Counted from the first letter of the stretch, positions 18,404 through 27,928 are shown. The stretch is 64,000 bases of DNA from JADKHC01 sp047600805 (GCA_047600805.1 JASGKG010000001.1:248001-312000); one strand, 5' to 3'. Translations and numbers: made by a program. Notes: generated by a model from the letters alone, not told the origin.

Positions 18404-19357
18404 ATGAGCCAGACCGAAACGCCAGATCTGCCGCAAATTTCACGCCGGAGTTTTTTGAGTGCGACGGCGGTAGCTGGTGCGGTGTTGTTGCAGAAGGGGC
18501 TTTTCGGCGGTGAAACGACCGCCAGCGGAACATCAGCGCATGCGTCCCATAGAACCACGAAGCAGAGGTACAAGATAGCGGCTGCGGATATCATGCTCTT
18601 GAAGCGGCAAAAGTTGGGAGCGTTACCGCTGGCGAAAGAGCTCGGGCTGGACGGCGTGGAGGTTGATATGGGCGGGTTGGGCGACCGGCCGACGTTCGAT
18701 AACAAGCTCCTTGAGCCAACCGTCCGACAACAGTATCTCGATAAGCTCGCCGAGCTGGATCTTGAAATTTGTTCATTGGCTATGACCGGCTTCTTCAGTC
18801 AGTCGTTGGCCGAACGAGAAGGATTTGAAGCTACGGTCCAAACTTGTATCGATTCGATGGTTTCGCTTCGCGTCAAAACCGCGTTTCTTCCGCTGGGAAT
18901 CAAGGGCGATCTTAAAACACGACCGGAGCTTCGCCCTGCAGTCGTTTCTCGGCTCAAGCGAATCGGATCTGCTGCCGAGAAAGCTGGCGTTGTGATCGGT
19001 GTGGAGACGTCACTCAGTGCGACCGAAGAAGTGAAATTATTCGAAGAGATCGGCGCACCGGCGATTCGGAGCTACTTCAATTTTGCCAATGCGATCAAAA
19101 ACGGCCGCGACATTCGCGAGGAGTTGCGGGTGCTCGGACGCGAGCGCGTCTGCCAGATTCACTGCACGAACGAAGACGGCGTTTGGCTTCAAAATGACTC
19201 CAAGGTCGATCTTCCGCGCATCAAGCAAACGCTCGACGAAATAGGTTGGTCAGGCTGGTTAGTAATGGAACGTTCGCGCGACGCAGCTGATCCGAAGAAC
19301 GTCAAGCGGAACTTCGGTGCCAACGCGGCTTATCTGCGTTCTATCCTCCAGAGCTGA
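18404..19357 (+). CDS. Tat-exported TIM-barrel sugar isomerase/epimerase-like protein
   Basis: A protein of about 317 residues with a twin-arginine signal (ISRRSFLSATAVAGAVLL) and an AP-endonuclease-2/xylose-isomerase-like TIM barrel. Recognisable barrel elements are LGLDGVEVDMGG, VVIGVETSLSATEE, RVCQIHCTNEDG and WSGWLVMERS, which supply the usual metal-binding Glu/His/Asp positions. Relatives are annotated as sugar phosphate or hydroxypyruvate isomerases, yet the Tat signal places this one in the periplasm, acting on free sugar. The ATG at 18404 gives the Tat motif at the right place; the longer frame from 18251 overlaps the preceding gene. It closes the pectin run. Confidence 0.83.
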   Translation: MSQTETPDLPQISRRSFLSATAVAGAVLLQKGLFGGETTASGTSAHASHRTTKQRYKIAAADIMLLKRQKLGALPLAKELGLDGVEVDMGGLGDRPTFDNKLLEPTVRQQYLDKLAELDLEICSLAMTGFFSQSLAEREGFEATVQTCIDSMVSLRVKTAFLPLGIKGDLKTRPELRPAVVSRLKRIGSAAEKAGVVIGVETSLSATEEVKLFEEIGAPAIRSYFNFANAIKNGRDIREELRVLGRERVCQIHCTNEDGVWLQNDSKVDLPRIKQTLDEIGWSGWLVMERSRDAADPKNVKRNFGANAAYLRSILQS

Positions 19358-19369
19358 TGCTAAGCCCAT

Positions 19370-21391
19370 CTACGGCTTTGCCGCGGAGATTGCTTTGCGC
19401 CGCAAAACAACGGGAGCCTGTTCGGCCTTTGTCATCTTTTCCATGTAGGCACGCACCGACTCGTATTCGGAGGCGGGAATAACACAGCGGCGATATTCGA
19501 TGGTTCGGTCCAGACGCAAATTACGGCCGTCTTGTCTTATCTGCGCGATGTAAGTTCCGAAGGCCGATTCCTGGCGCACCGGGGGTGGAAGCTCTTCGAC
19601 TTCGAAGTCCTCGGGCAGTTCGATCGTGGTGGTTTCTTTGAATGCAGTGTCGGCAAAAAGGATGGGTAGATTGCGTTTCTCCTTTTTCAACGACGTACCG
19701 TTGAACCGCGAAACGAGCACGGGCTTAAAAACGAGTAATACGTCGCGCATGGACTTTCCGTGAGTCGGCGCTTTGAAATCGATCTTCGTAGTGAAACGCG
19801 CTGCGTTGAAATCGTCGGAAGCCTCGAGCTGCACGATCGTGGCGCCAGGTAGCGATCGCGTCATCCAACGCTCTGTGACTTTCCGGTAGTCGGTTGCAGA
19901 CGATTCTTTGTAAACTCGTCGCTCGTCGGTGGAGGCGATGCCCATTTTGGTTTCCTCAATAGAGCCCGTTAACGAACCGTCTCCTAGAAGCTTGGCCGTG
20001 ATTTTACGGGACGTGGAATTGTGCTCCTTCGGCATGATCGGCATTTGGATGAGGCGACCGTGGTCGCCCGCTAGGACAAGCGCATGGCCTCCGCAATCCT
20101 CCTCGGGCAACCATCCTGGTGGTGTGTTGGTGTTGGTTGGATCGAAAATGAGCAACCGGCCGAATTCGGGATCTTGCAAAAGCGCCGGAGACTTGACGGA
20201 GTCGTCCACTTTTATGCCGATGATACAATGGTTAAACTGGCACGGCGATGGCCATTCGACGCGGATATGCCCGGCATCACCCGAGTAAACAACCAACGGA
20301 TAGGATTCAATGCCGGCGGAGGCCAGCAGAGCTCTCAAAAGGGTAGCCTTGTCTTTGCAGTCACCGTAGTTGCTCTGGAGCACCTTGGCAGCATTGCGGG
20401 GTGTCATGCCCCCCGCGTTGGCCGAATTCAAAACGATGGAAATGTAGTTCACCTGCTGTGCGAAACGAGACAGCGCGTTGATCCGTTCCCAAGGTGTGGC
20501 GAGACCAGCGATTAGGCTGGCGGCCTTGGCTTTGATAGCGGCATCGCTGGATGAGGCAGCGGCATCATGTCTAGTCGTTGCAAAGCGTGAAACGTCCGCC
20601 CAATTGGTAAAGTTGATGAGCGTGGTTTTCGTTCCCGCGGGTGGTCGAATGTCCAGTGCCAGCCACGCGCAGTACGCGATGGACGGCGGAGCCAGTGCCT
20701 CTTGCACGTAGGCAGGAATGCGTTCAAGTGTCCAAGTCGTGGTCCGATCCGTTTTGGAGGGCTGTATCGTTTCGTGGTTGAACGTGAGGGCAGAAATATC
20801 CCATCCCGGTGGGAGCGTCACCGAAACACTTGAGTGTTCGCTGGGCTTGTCGCCTTGGAAGTACCAGATTTCCTGGTTGGAAAAGTGCTTGGTCTCGATG
20901 ACCGTTTCGTATCCGAATACCGCTCCCGCATCAGCTTCGTCGGAAGCATCTATGCAGAGGTTGCGATCCTCACTATAAAGTTCGAGCGTACCGAACCGGG
21001 CAACATCGACAGCCTTTCTCTTCTCATACGGAACGACTTCTCCAGCGGCGCGGACGAGCCAGGCTTGGAACGAAATCACGCGGTCGCTGCTGGTATTGTA
21101 ATGGACGAGCGCGGTGGCATCGCTTCGGCCGTCTCTCTTGAGGATCTTCACCAACCAGCGGGTACGCCGCGTGAATACGCCTGAGCGACTCACCTCAATC
21201 TTGCTTTCATCGACGAGGATGGCGGTGTTGGCTTTGCCGTAGTCGAAGGTGGCCGGCTTTGCGATCGCAGCGTTGATCCACTCGGGAGCGCTGGGGCGGG
21301 CGTGGAGGGATCCGCCGCCTATCGCTAAAAGTGCACCGAGGATCCACAAACGGAGATTTAGTATACAACGAATAGTCTTGGAGAAAGGCAT
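19370..21391 (-). CDS. DUF3857 / transglutaminase-like exported protein, catalytic Cys present
   Basis: A 673-residue exported protein: signal peptide (about 1-31), DUF3857-type beta domain (about 60-220), transglutaminase-like domain (about 290-420) and a C-terminal beta-rich domain. The transglutaminase core shows the nucleophile in NYGDCKDKATLLRALL, a His in CQFNHCIIGI and an Asp in RLLIFDPTN, so the Cys-His-Asp triad looks intact. Family members are thought to act in the periplasm or outer membrane, but their substrates are unknown. Its ATG is two bases after the stop of the longer paralogue upstream, indicating tight co-translation. The 3' end nearly meets the convergent TIM-barrel gene. 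Confidence 0.82.
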   Translation of the reverse strand: MPFSKTIRCILNLRLWILGALLAIGGGSLHARPSAPEWINAAIAKPATFDYGKANTAILVDESKIEVSRSGVFTRRTRWLVKILKRDGRSDATALVHYNTSSDRVISFQAWLVRAAGEVVPYEKRKAVDVARFGTLELYSEDRNLCIDASDEADAGAVFGYETVIETKHFSNQEIWYFQGDKPSEHSSVSVTLPPGWDISALTFNHETIQPSKTDRTTTWTLERIPAYVQEALAPPSIAYCAWLALDIRPPAGTKTTLINFTNWADVSRFATTRHDAAASSSDAAIKAKAASLIAGLATPWERINALSRFAQQVNYISIVLNSANAGGMTPRNAAKVLQSNYGDCKDKATLLRALLASAGIESYPLVVYSGDAGHIRVEWPSPCQFNHCIIGIKVDDSVKSPALLQDPEFGRLLIFDPTNTNTPPGWLPEEDCGGHALVLAGDHGRLIQMPIMPKEHNSTSRKITAKLLGDGSLTGSIEETKMGIASTDERRVYKESSATDYRKVTERWMTRSLPGATIVQLEASDDFNAARFTTKIDFKAPTHGKSMRDVLLVFKPVLVSRFNGTSLKKEKRNLPILFADTAFKETTTIELPEDFEVEELPPPVRQESAFGTYIAQIRQDGRNLRLDRTIEYRRCVIPASEYESVRAYMEKMTKAEQAPVVLRRKAISAAKP

Positions 21392-21393
21392 GT

Positions 21394-23499
21394 CTAGTTG
21401 CGGCTGGCATCGGAAGGTGCGGGCGTGGACTCTGAGCCTTCGGTGCTCGTGGGCGTCTCTGGCGTGGTTGTTTTCTCCTGACCGGATGTTTTGGGCGACG
21501 CGTCCGGCTCATTTGGCTTAAACTTTAAAGTGAGCGTATGGGCGTCTGTTTTCTGGATCTGGTCGAAGGCTGTCTTCAGGGCGGGGTAGAGCTTCTTGTC
21601 AAATGCCAGCCCTTTCAGTGTGAACTCCCGATTTAGTTCTAAGGTCGAGTTTTTTCGATGAACTCGAATTTGGCTTTTTAAGCTCGCGAGCTCCCCGAAG
21701 TCCAGGTCCGCGGGCGCACTCGCTTCTTCGAGGGAAGCTTCGGCAGGGAATTTGATGCTAATGTGGTCTCTAGAAACGTAACAATAATTGAAGATAATGG
21801 CCGTGCGCCGCTTGTCGGACTCGAACGTCGGCTTGGCACCTTTCTGAAAGACGGCGGGTTGGAAGAACAAACGAGAGCCGGTCTTATCTCCGTACTGCGG
21901 AATCTTGAGGATGTAGGTGATAACTAGAGGTTCGGTGGGACTCGCTGCATTCTTGACGACGATTTGAGTGACCTCGGCTTGTTTTTGATCATCCTGAATG
22001 GACTCCCTCACGAAAGTTTCTCGTTCGGCCTCTGTTTTGCCATCGAGAATCCTTTTCATTCTATATTCTTCGTGGCCGGTGAAAGTCTGCGTTACTTTTC
22101 CCTCCAGATTTCCATCTTCGTCGAGCACCAACTCAGCTTCGCGAAGGCGCACCGATTGCTCTGGCGGATTTGGTTCGATCATTATGGGCGCTGCGTGGCC
22201 ACTGGGATCGCTGATGATTGCGGCGGTTCCTGTATTGGACCAATGCACCACGCCGAATGGAAAGTACGTGCAGCCTGGGTCGAAGAACTCCCAATTTTTA
22301 TCCTTCCGAATCGCAACTGCGCGGTCAGGGGTTAGAAACTCGGCTTCGGGTATCTGTGAATTGAAAAGCATGAACGAGCGGTCGTTGCAGGCCACGTACC
22401 GCGTGTCGAAGCCAGCGATTCGGGCGAGGGCGGCAAAAAGTAAATTAATGTCGTCATGTTTTCCGCTGCCCGACTTCAGTGTATCAGTGGCGGTTTCGTT
22501 TGGTTTGAGTTTTTCCCGCTGCTTTGAGGTGAGGCCTGAGGCATCGTTGTCGCGATTAAGGATTTTTGTGCGGCAGAAATCGTAAATCTTGTGGAGTTTT
22601 ACCCGATCTGAATCTGTTTTTGCGGCGATCTCGTCCATGGCAGCCCGCAAGGCTTTTGTGGGTTTAGTTGCCTCCTCCATCTTCTTGTGAATTTCTTTCC
22701 CGAGATTCGCCCAATACTCCTGCGGTGTTTTCGATTTTTCTACCTCGGAGTAGTAGATGAGGATTGCTGACAACGTATTGATTGTAGGCGGCTGATAGGA
22801 TTCATCTTTGGCCGCCAGAAGGTTGTTCATCTCAAAAACATAAAAGCCATTCTTGTCGGGCTTGAGCGGTTGAGGTGGGCAGTTAAAGTTTATGGTTTTT
22901 ATAATACATTCGGGCACGGAGGCTAATTTGACTTTGTATTGGACCTTACGTGCGGGATGTTCCCTCTGAAAGATGAGCGGTATGTTATAGCCGCCCCACT
23001 CATTCGTGATCACTGTGTAAGTGTATTCGACAATGCATCCGGGGCTCAATGCGGGCATTGCGAAGGACTTTATTCGCTCACGTTTGTCGCCGTATTTTAC
23101 CGCTTCACGATCGTAAATATCCTTCGAGTTGAGTTCTACGGTCGTGCCGTCCGGCTTGATCGTCCGAGCGGAGATGTAGCGAACCGCGGAGCTTTTTTCA
23201 TACGCGATTTCGACTTTGGAAAAAGCTTCGACACCGCGCTGATCGTAAATTTTGGCGCGAATGTAAAAAGTGTCTTCCGCCGCATTATAACTAGAATGGT
23301 CGAGGGTGGCTGTGCGCAGGAGCACTTCAGCACCTGCCTCGGGGTCGATCTTTGGGGTTTTATCTGTGAGCACTGCCGGGTCGATCGGCGGCCATTTATT
23401 CCCGGCGCTCAGTTGGGTGCCAGTTAATGCCAATATCAGGCAAAGATATCCGGCGAGCTTTAGAATACGGGGCAGGGATAGAGGGGCTGGAACCGCCAT
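21394..23499 (-). CDS. DUF3857 / transglutaminase-like exported protein, catalytic residues lost
   Basis: A protein of about 701 residues with the same layout as its downstream neighbour: signal peptide, DUF3857 domain, transglutaminase-like domain and a C-terminal beta domain ending in a Thr/Pro/Ser/Glu-rich tail (residues about 675-701). In the transglutaminase core, alignment on the following LLxAL helix puts His in place of the nucleophilic Cys (SGKHDDINLLFAALARIAG), and the His region reads DRAVAIRKD instead of NHCII; the Asp in WEFFDPGC remains. It is therefore probably non-catalytic. The start at 23499 gives a clean signal peptide; an ATG at 23544 adds 15 residues. No ribosome binding site decides between them. 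Confidence 0.82.
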   Translation of the reverse strand: MAVPAPLSLPRILKLAGYLCLILALTGTQLSAGNKWPPIDPAVLTDKTPKIDPEAGAEVLLRTATLDHSSYNAAEDTFYIRAKIYDQRGVEAFSKVEIAYEKSSAVRYISARTIKPDGTTVELNSKDIYDREAVKYGDKRERIKSFAMPALSPGCIVEYTYTVITNEWGGYNIPLIFQREHPARKVQYKVKLASVPECIIKTINFNCPPQPLKPDKNGFYVFEMNNLLAAKDESYQPPTINTLSAILIYYSEVEKSKTPQEYWANLGKEIHKKMEEATKPTKALRAAMDEIAAKTDSDRVKLHKIYDFCRTKILNRDNDASGLTSKQREKLKPNETATDTLKSGSGKHDDINLLFAALARIAGFDTRYVACNDRSFMLFNSQIPEAEFLTPDRAVAIRKDKNWEFFDPGCTYFPFGVVHWSNTGTAAIISDPSGHAAPIMIEPNPPEQSVRLREAELVLDEDGNLEGKVTQTFTGHEEYRMKRILDGKTEAERETFVRESIQDDQKQAEVTQIVVKNAASPTEPLVITYILKIPQYGDKTGSRLFFQPAVFQKGAKPTFESDKRRTAIIFNYCYVSRDHISIKFPAEASLEEASAPADLDFGELASLKSQIRVHRKNSTLELNREFTLKGLAFDKKLYPALKTAFDQIQKTDAHTLTLKFKPNEPDASPKTSGQEKTTTPETPTSTEGSESTPAPSDASRN

Positions 23500-23784
23500 A
23501 TGCTCGTGCAACACCACTACTTGCGCGCTAAAAAGTAAACTCATTACTCGGCCGCCACCTCGCTGGGTAAAACCAGTTTCGCAACTTGCCTGCAGTAACT
23601 AGCTTAGGAGATGTGCTTTGCAATCCGAGTAAGCCGTGATCTGGATTGCGGGGCAGCGCGTTTCCCGTATTCTCACATTGTCATTATACCATCGTTTAAT
23701 GGCGAGACTGCTGGCTAACCAGCTCGTCGCACCAGCAGACGTTGCAGTCGTATCTTTCCAGTTCAGACGACACAGCTCCAAATC

Positions 23785-24216
23785 GTGTTTAAGAATAGCC
23801 GCATCTTGTTGGTTGAGGACGACGTCATGGTCGGTCCTGTCGTGAGAGAAATGCTCGTGCATGGCGGGTTCGAGGTGACTTTGACGCGTGATCTAGCGGA
23901 TACGCGTGTGCTTCCCGATTTTGCGTTCGCGGCCGTGGTTTCCGATTTCAAGCTGATCGCTTCCGACGGCTGTGATGTCATCGAGTTCGTCCGCTCAAAG
24001 GCGCCTGGGATACCTGCGCTGCTGGTTTCAGGTTTCGGACAAAAGGTGGCCAATCACTGTGCTGCCCGCGGTATCGACGACGTGGGTTTCCTCGCGAAAC
24101 CATTTTCACCGACGCAGTTGTTGGAAGCTGTGCAAGCGGTCATCTCACGAGCGGGAAACTCTTATCGCCCGTCGACGTCGCCTTTCCTTAATCCGCAGAG
24201 CTTGGCGGAAGAATAG
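23785..24216 (+). CDS. Single-domain response regulator (receiver)
   Basis: The 143-residue protein is a lone CheY-like receiver. It shows the acidic pair in ILLVEDDVMVG, the phospho-acceptor Asp in VVSDFKLIASDG, a Ser in LLVSGFG in the Ser/Thr position and the conserved Lys in FLAKPF. A roughly 20-residue Ser/Pro-rich tail follows, with no output domain. Start is the GTG at 23785; no good ribosome binding site is visible, and no cognate kinase is adjacent. It lies divergent from the DUF3857 pair, across a 240-base gap with no other gene seen. Confidence 0.88.
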   Translation: MFKNSRILLVEDDVMVGPVVREMLVHGGFEVTLTRDLADTRVLPDFAFAAVVSDFKLIASDGCDVIEFVRSKAPGIPALLVSGFGQKVANHCAARGIDDVGFLAKPFSPTQLLEAVQAVISRAGNSYRPSTSPFLNPQSLAEE

Positions 24217-24291
24217 TTGAAATCGTACGGTGCGGAGCAGGTAAGCGGAGGCGGATTTTGAGCCGGTGAAAATAAATGCGGCGGTTTCAAA

Positions 24292-24314
24292 GGTGGGACA
24301 GTCAATGTCCCACC
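24292..24314. repeat. Perfect 9-bp inverted repeat (GGTGGGACA / TGTCCCACC)
   Basis: GGTGGGACA and TGTCCCACC are separated by five bases in the gap before the hypothetical gene at 24335. No T-run follows on either side. It may be a small REP-type palindrome or a leader hairpin. Confidence 0.5.
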
Positions 24315-24334
24315 ATGGGTGTTATGGTGTGCTC

Positions 24335-24964
24335 ATGAAAATGAAAAACACCTCTGCTCAAATGATCTCACGTTCCGCTGAACTGGTTTGGTCGCACTAC
24401 GGCGAACGCTACTGCGTCGATAACGAACTGAATTTCTCACGCGAAGAAAGCGGAGAGTGGCTGCCGTGGGAACCGGATCCCTCCAGCTCTGTTTTTTCTT
24501 CAGCGGCCGATGGAGTATCGCCTTTCCGGTGGGATGCATTCTTGCAATTTGTACCTGCCGCGCAGCGCCGTCTGCTGGAGCAATTTGATACGGGGCGCAT
24601 GGCTGTGCTCGCGGTTGTCGCCTATTGCCCTGGCTTGGTGGAAGATTTGTTGGCGACGCCGGCTTTGGCGCCGTTTGTCGCGGAACACGTACGTTTGCGC
24701 GGAGCAACCGCGCCGTGCTGGGAGGAGATCGAAGCTGTGCATGCACGCGGTGGTGTTTATGGCCTCCTCGAATGGCTCGGAATGCCGGCGTCACGGCAGA
24801 CGATTACAATTTTGCAGAAGATCACCAACCCTGATCTGGGGCGGCGTTTGTTGGCGCCGATTCGGAGTTCATTGTGGGAGCCGGAGACGATTTGGTTCCT
24901 GCAGCATACTCCGCAGCTTACGGAACGGCAGCTGATGCATCACTGCGAATGCGTTGCCGCTTGA
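24335..24964 (+). CDS. Hypothetical protein, about 209 residues
   Basis: I do not recognise this protein. It is a soluble-looking, Trp-rich sequence (including SGEWLPWEPD and LLEWLGMPA) predicted mostly helical in the second half, without signal peptide, membrane segment or known motif. The start is taken as the ATG at 24335, with a second ATG two codons on; an in-frame upstream start at 24266 would read through the GGTGGGACA hairpin. Coding use (GC-rich third positions) and clean length support a real gene. It lies between a receiver gene and a thioesterase gene with no clear operon link. Confidence 0.55.
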   Translation: MKMKNTSAQMISRSAELVWSHYGERYCVDNELNFSREESGEWLPWEPDPSSSVFSSAADGVSPFRWDAFLQFVPAAQRRLLEQFDTGRMAVLAVVAYCPGLVEDLLATPALAPFVAEHVRLRGATAPCWEEIEAVHARGGVYGLLEWLGMPASRQTITILQKITNPDLGRRLLAPIRSSLWEPETIWFLQHTPQLTERQLMHHCECVAA

Positions 24965-25109
24965 AGCCGTGTTGCTTCGGGCGAGTTAGGCCGTTAGGTC
25001 GGTTAGGAGCAAAATGTTCGTACCGCCTGCGCTGTGCGGCAATTGCCATCTCGGCGAAACGCATGGACTTTTGCCCACACTGGACCATCACAGGAAGTCT
25101 TCGTTCTGA

Positions 25110-25526
25110 ATGAAAACAATAGACGAGTACTTTCGCAGCGATCGTTTTGTGGCTCATTGTGGCATCGATCTTGTTTCGTACAAAGCAGGGCAGGCTGTAG
25201 CGAGGATGCGGATACAACCGCTTCATTTGAACGCACTCGGGATTGTGCAGGGTGGGGCGATTTTCACCCTGGCCGATTATGCGTTTGGCGTAGCCTCAAA
25301 CACTCACGGCACTGCGGCCGTGGGGATCAATGTCAGCATCACGTATATGAAGGCCACGACGACCGGTACGTTGACTGCCGAAGCGCGAGAGCTGTCCGCG
25401 AATCCAAAACTTGGCAGTTACACTGTGAATGTGACGGACGAAAAGGGTGATTTGGTCGCGGTTTTCCAAGGGCTGGCGTATCGCAAAAAGCAGCCGGTGG
25501 CCGCGGATGTAACGCTCCCTCAGTAG
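25110..25526 (+). CDS. PaaI-type hotdog-fold thioesterase
   Basis: A 138-residue single hotdog-domain protein. The core reads LNALGIVQGGAIFTLADYAFG, the standard HGG-type motif of PaaI thioesterases with Val-Gln in place of the usual Val-His, followed by AVGINVSITYMKA and the C-terminal LVAVFQGLAYRK strand. Such proteins hydrolyse acyl- or aryl-CoA thioesters and act as tetramers in the cytoplasm. AGGAAG lies upstream of the ATG at 25110. The 3' end converges with the GH13 gene, leaving only five bases between stops. Confidence 0.9.
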   Translation: MKTIDEYFRSDRFVAHCGIDLVSYKAGQAVARMRIQPLHLNALGIVQGGAIFTLADYAFGVASNTHGTAAVGINVSITYMKATTTGTLTAEARELSANPKLGSYTVNVTDEKGDLVAVFQGLAYRKKQPVAADVTLPQ

Positions 25527-25531
25527 AAGCG

Positions 25532-27928
25532 TTAGCTCTTGGCGAAAACGAGTAAGGTGTTGGCGGGCATCCCCACGGCTAGGCGTCCGTTTCCAGCGCT
25601 GAGGCTGGCGCCGTTGTTGCCGAGGTTGGCTCCGCCGTAAAGGGCGGCATCACTGTTAAAAACCTCGCGCCATAAGCCGTCGGGCAAGCGCCAGCTTTCT
25701 GTCTGGATTACGTACTCGGGAAAGGACTGATTGTTGAGGCTGGCGATAACAAGAAGTTCGTCAGTGCCGGCAAACCGCGTGAAAGCGAGCACGCGGGCGT
25801 CGTTGTTGACGTGCACGACGTCGATGCTCTGTGCCCGAACAGCGTGGTGCCGGCGGGAAAATCGGATCGCGTCTTGATAGAACCGGAACATCTGTGCGCC
25901 GTCGCCTGTTCGCTTTCCGGCGATGTCTTCCCGGTTGTCCATGAATTTGTCCCAAGTGTAAGGTTTTTGTGCGGCGACTTCCTCGCCCATGAAAAACATC
26001 GGCGTACCGGCTGAGAAAAGGGACAGTCCAAAAACCACGCGCGAACGGGCCTCGGCGTAAAAGCGAGTCTGGTCGACGATGTCCGCACCGTTTACGGCGC
26101 ACGGCATGGTTCGCATCGATCCTCCGGAGTTCCCGGCTTCGTCGTGGGACTCGTGATATACGATTTTGTCGTACTTGCTTGCGTAGAAGACGCCCGCGAA
26201 CTGTCCCATGTCCAGGCTTCGGGCGTCGCCATACCCCGCGTTCTTGAGCAGGCGAGCGCGTCCACCCGCCATGTCGGAATCGCCGACGAGATTATGATAA
26301 AACGCAGCGTACCACGTGGCATCGAAGCCGAGCCCGCCGAGCTCCGGAGGCTGTGTGACTTTTTCCCACTCGGAATGATCTTCTGCGATCAACATGACAG
26401 TGGGCTTGATCAAACGGAGCGTGCGGCTCCACTCGCGAAGCATCTTCGCGCCGAACTGGTTGGCTGAACCAACGCTCCGGCCGTCCGCGTGGAGGGCATT
26501 ATCGCGGTGAATGGCTTGCGTGAGGTCGACTCTCAGGCCGTCCACGTGGCAGTCCTCGATAAAAGCCGCTGCACTGCTCACGAAAAGCTGCCGGACTTTC
26601 TCCTCCCAAAAACGGGGACAGTAGCCCGTCGAGCCGTTGTCCACATAGCCGCCATTGGGAGAAGGATAATCTCCGCTCGCTCCTTCATACCAATAGTAGA
26701 TGTTCTCCTCGGGAAGGTCAGAGTCCCACGCCCACTCTGCGCGGTCGGCGTTGCCGTCGTAATGGTTGTAAACGACATCTTGGATAACCGCGATTCCGCG
26801 CCGATGGCATTCGCGGACGAAATGTTTATACTGGTCGCGCCCACCCGCTGCCGATTCGATCACGAAAAGGTGCGAATCTCCGTAGCCCCAGCCGATACCC
26901 GAGAACTCTGACATCGGCAAAAGCTCCACAGCGTTCACACCCAACGCGCTTAGGTGAGGGAGCAGCGCGATGGCGTCTTCCAGGTTGCCGGGCCGATCCT
27001 TTCCAAAGCCGAGCGCACCGACGTGCAGCTCGTAAATCACGAGGTCCTGGAACCGGCTGGGTACCGGTAAACCTGGCGTGAATTCATCCGACCAAAACTC
27101 TGCGTCGTTAATCCGGCCGTTGCGATTGTGGAGGATCGAGCGGGAAACGGTTTCGGTGCTGACGATCAGGCTGCAACTCTTGGTTCCGTCGAGCTGATCG
27201 GGTTGGTCAAACCAACGCGCGCCTTTGGGGTCAACCGTTCCGCGTCCGATTTGTTGCCGAGAGTAGAGATCGGTTCTGAACACGATGCGGCCCTGCTGGG
27301 TGGTCATTCGGTACATGTAGGGCAAGCCTTCGTACGCGGCGAAATCCGGGATGAGTTCGCTTTGCCAAATACCATCGCTGTCGCGTGTCATCGCGATGAC
27401 GGGCCGAGTCGGGTCGATGCCGAAGCCATCATCGGCGATGTAACCGTTGGCTTTCAGGCCAAAAACGACTTCGACGTTCTGTGCGTTGGGCGCCCAAACG
27501 GCAAAGCGCAAGGCGGCATGGCCATGGTGACCGTCAAGAAAGACCTTTCGCGCGCCGAACCTTCGACCGTAGGTAAAATAGTAATCCTCTTTCTGCACCG
27601 GACCTGCGGGCTTGAGCTGGAATTCACGGACGCGGTCCGTCTTCGTCTCATCGTGGACCTCGGTGGGTATCGCCCAAAGGTTGGAAGCCAGCGGCGTGTC
27701 GACACGAACACCCCATTGGAACTTCTTCCCGATTTCGCTCTCGTCGAGATCGATCACTGAGACGAACGCAGGGCAACCGTCTTCAGCCATGATCGCTTTC
27801 ATGGGAGTTTCGCGCCAGGTTTCGGAGAACCGCCCGTCAGCGTCCCAAGTTCCGCAGAGCCGAGCGTTGGAAAAGATCTCCCGTTTGAGACCTGTCAGAT
27901 ACCTCAACCGCACCGATATTTTCGCCAT
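25532..27928 (-). CDS. GH13 alpha-amylase-family enzyme with CBM48, branching-enzyme-like
   Basis: The 798-residue cytoplasmic protein has an N-terminal beta-rich region (1-130), a CBM48-like domain (about 135-230, with ALRFAVWAPNAQNVEVVF) and a GH13 catalytic barrel. Catalytic motifs are visible: DVVYNHY, the nucleophile in VDGLRVDL near residue 467, the acid/base in LIAEDHSEW near 514 and the transition-state His-Asp in YHESHDEAG. The SHDE form is typical of alpha-glucan branching enzymes, and the C-terminal beta domain is present. It probably makes or remodels glycogen-like alpha-glucan. No other glycogen gene is nearby. A maltooligosyltrehalose- or debranching-type activity is an alternative. 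Confidence 0.8.
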   Translation of the reverse strand: MAKISVRLRYLTGLKREIFSNARLCGTWDADGRFSETWRETPMKAIMAEDGCPAFVSVIDLDESEIGKKFQWGVRVDTPLASNLWAIPTEVHDETKTDRVREFQLKPAGPVQKEDYYFTYGRRFGARKVFLDGHHGHAALRFAVWAPNAQNVEVVFGLKANGYIADDGFGIDPTRPVIAMTRDSDGIWQSELIPDFAAYEGLPYMYRMTTQQGRIVFRTDLYSRQQIGRGTVDPKGARWFDQPDQLDGTKSCSLIVSTETVSRSILHNRNGRINDAEFWSDEFTPGLPVPSRFQDLVIYELHVGALGFGKDRPGNLEDAIALLPHLSALGVNAVELLPMSEFSGIGWGYGDSHLFVIESAAGGRDQYKHFVRECHRRGIAVIQDVVYNHYDGNADRAEWAWDSDLPEENIYYWYEGASGDYPSPNGGYVDNGSTGYCPRFWEEKVRQLFVSSAAAFIEDCHVDGLRVDLTQAIHRDNALHADGRSVGSANQFGAKMLREWSRTLRLIKPTVMLIAEDHSEWEKVTQPPELGGLGFDATWYAAFYHNLVGDSDMAGGRARLLKNAGYGDARSLDMGQFAGVFYASKYDKIVYHESHDEAGNSGGSMRTMPCAVNGADIVDQTRFYAEARSRVVFGLSLFSAGTPMFFMGEEVAAQKPYTWDKFMDNREDIAGKRTGDGAQMFRFYQDAIRFSRRHHAVRAQSIDVVHVNNDARVLAFTRFAGTDELLVIASLNNQSFPEYVIQTESWRLPDGLWREVFNSDAALYGGANLGNNGASLSAGNGRLAVGMPANTLLVFAKS

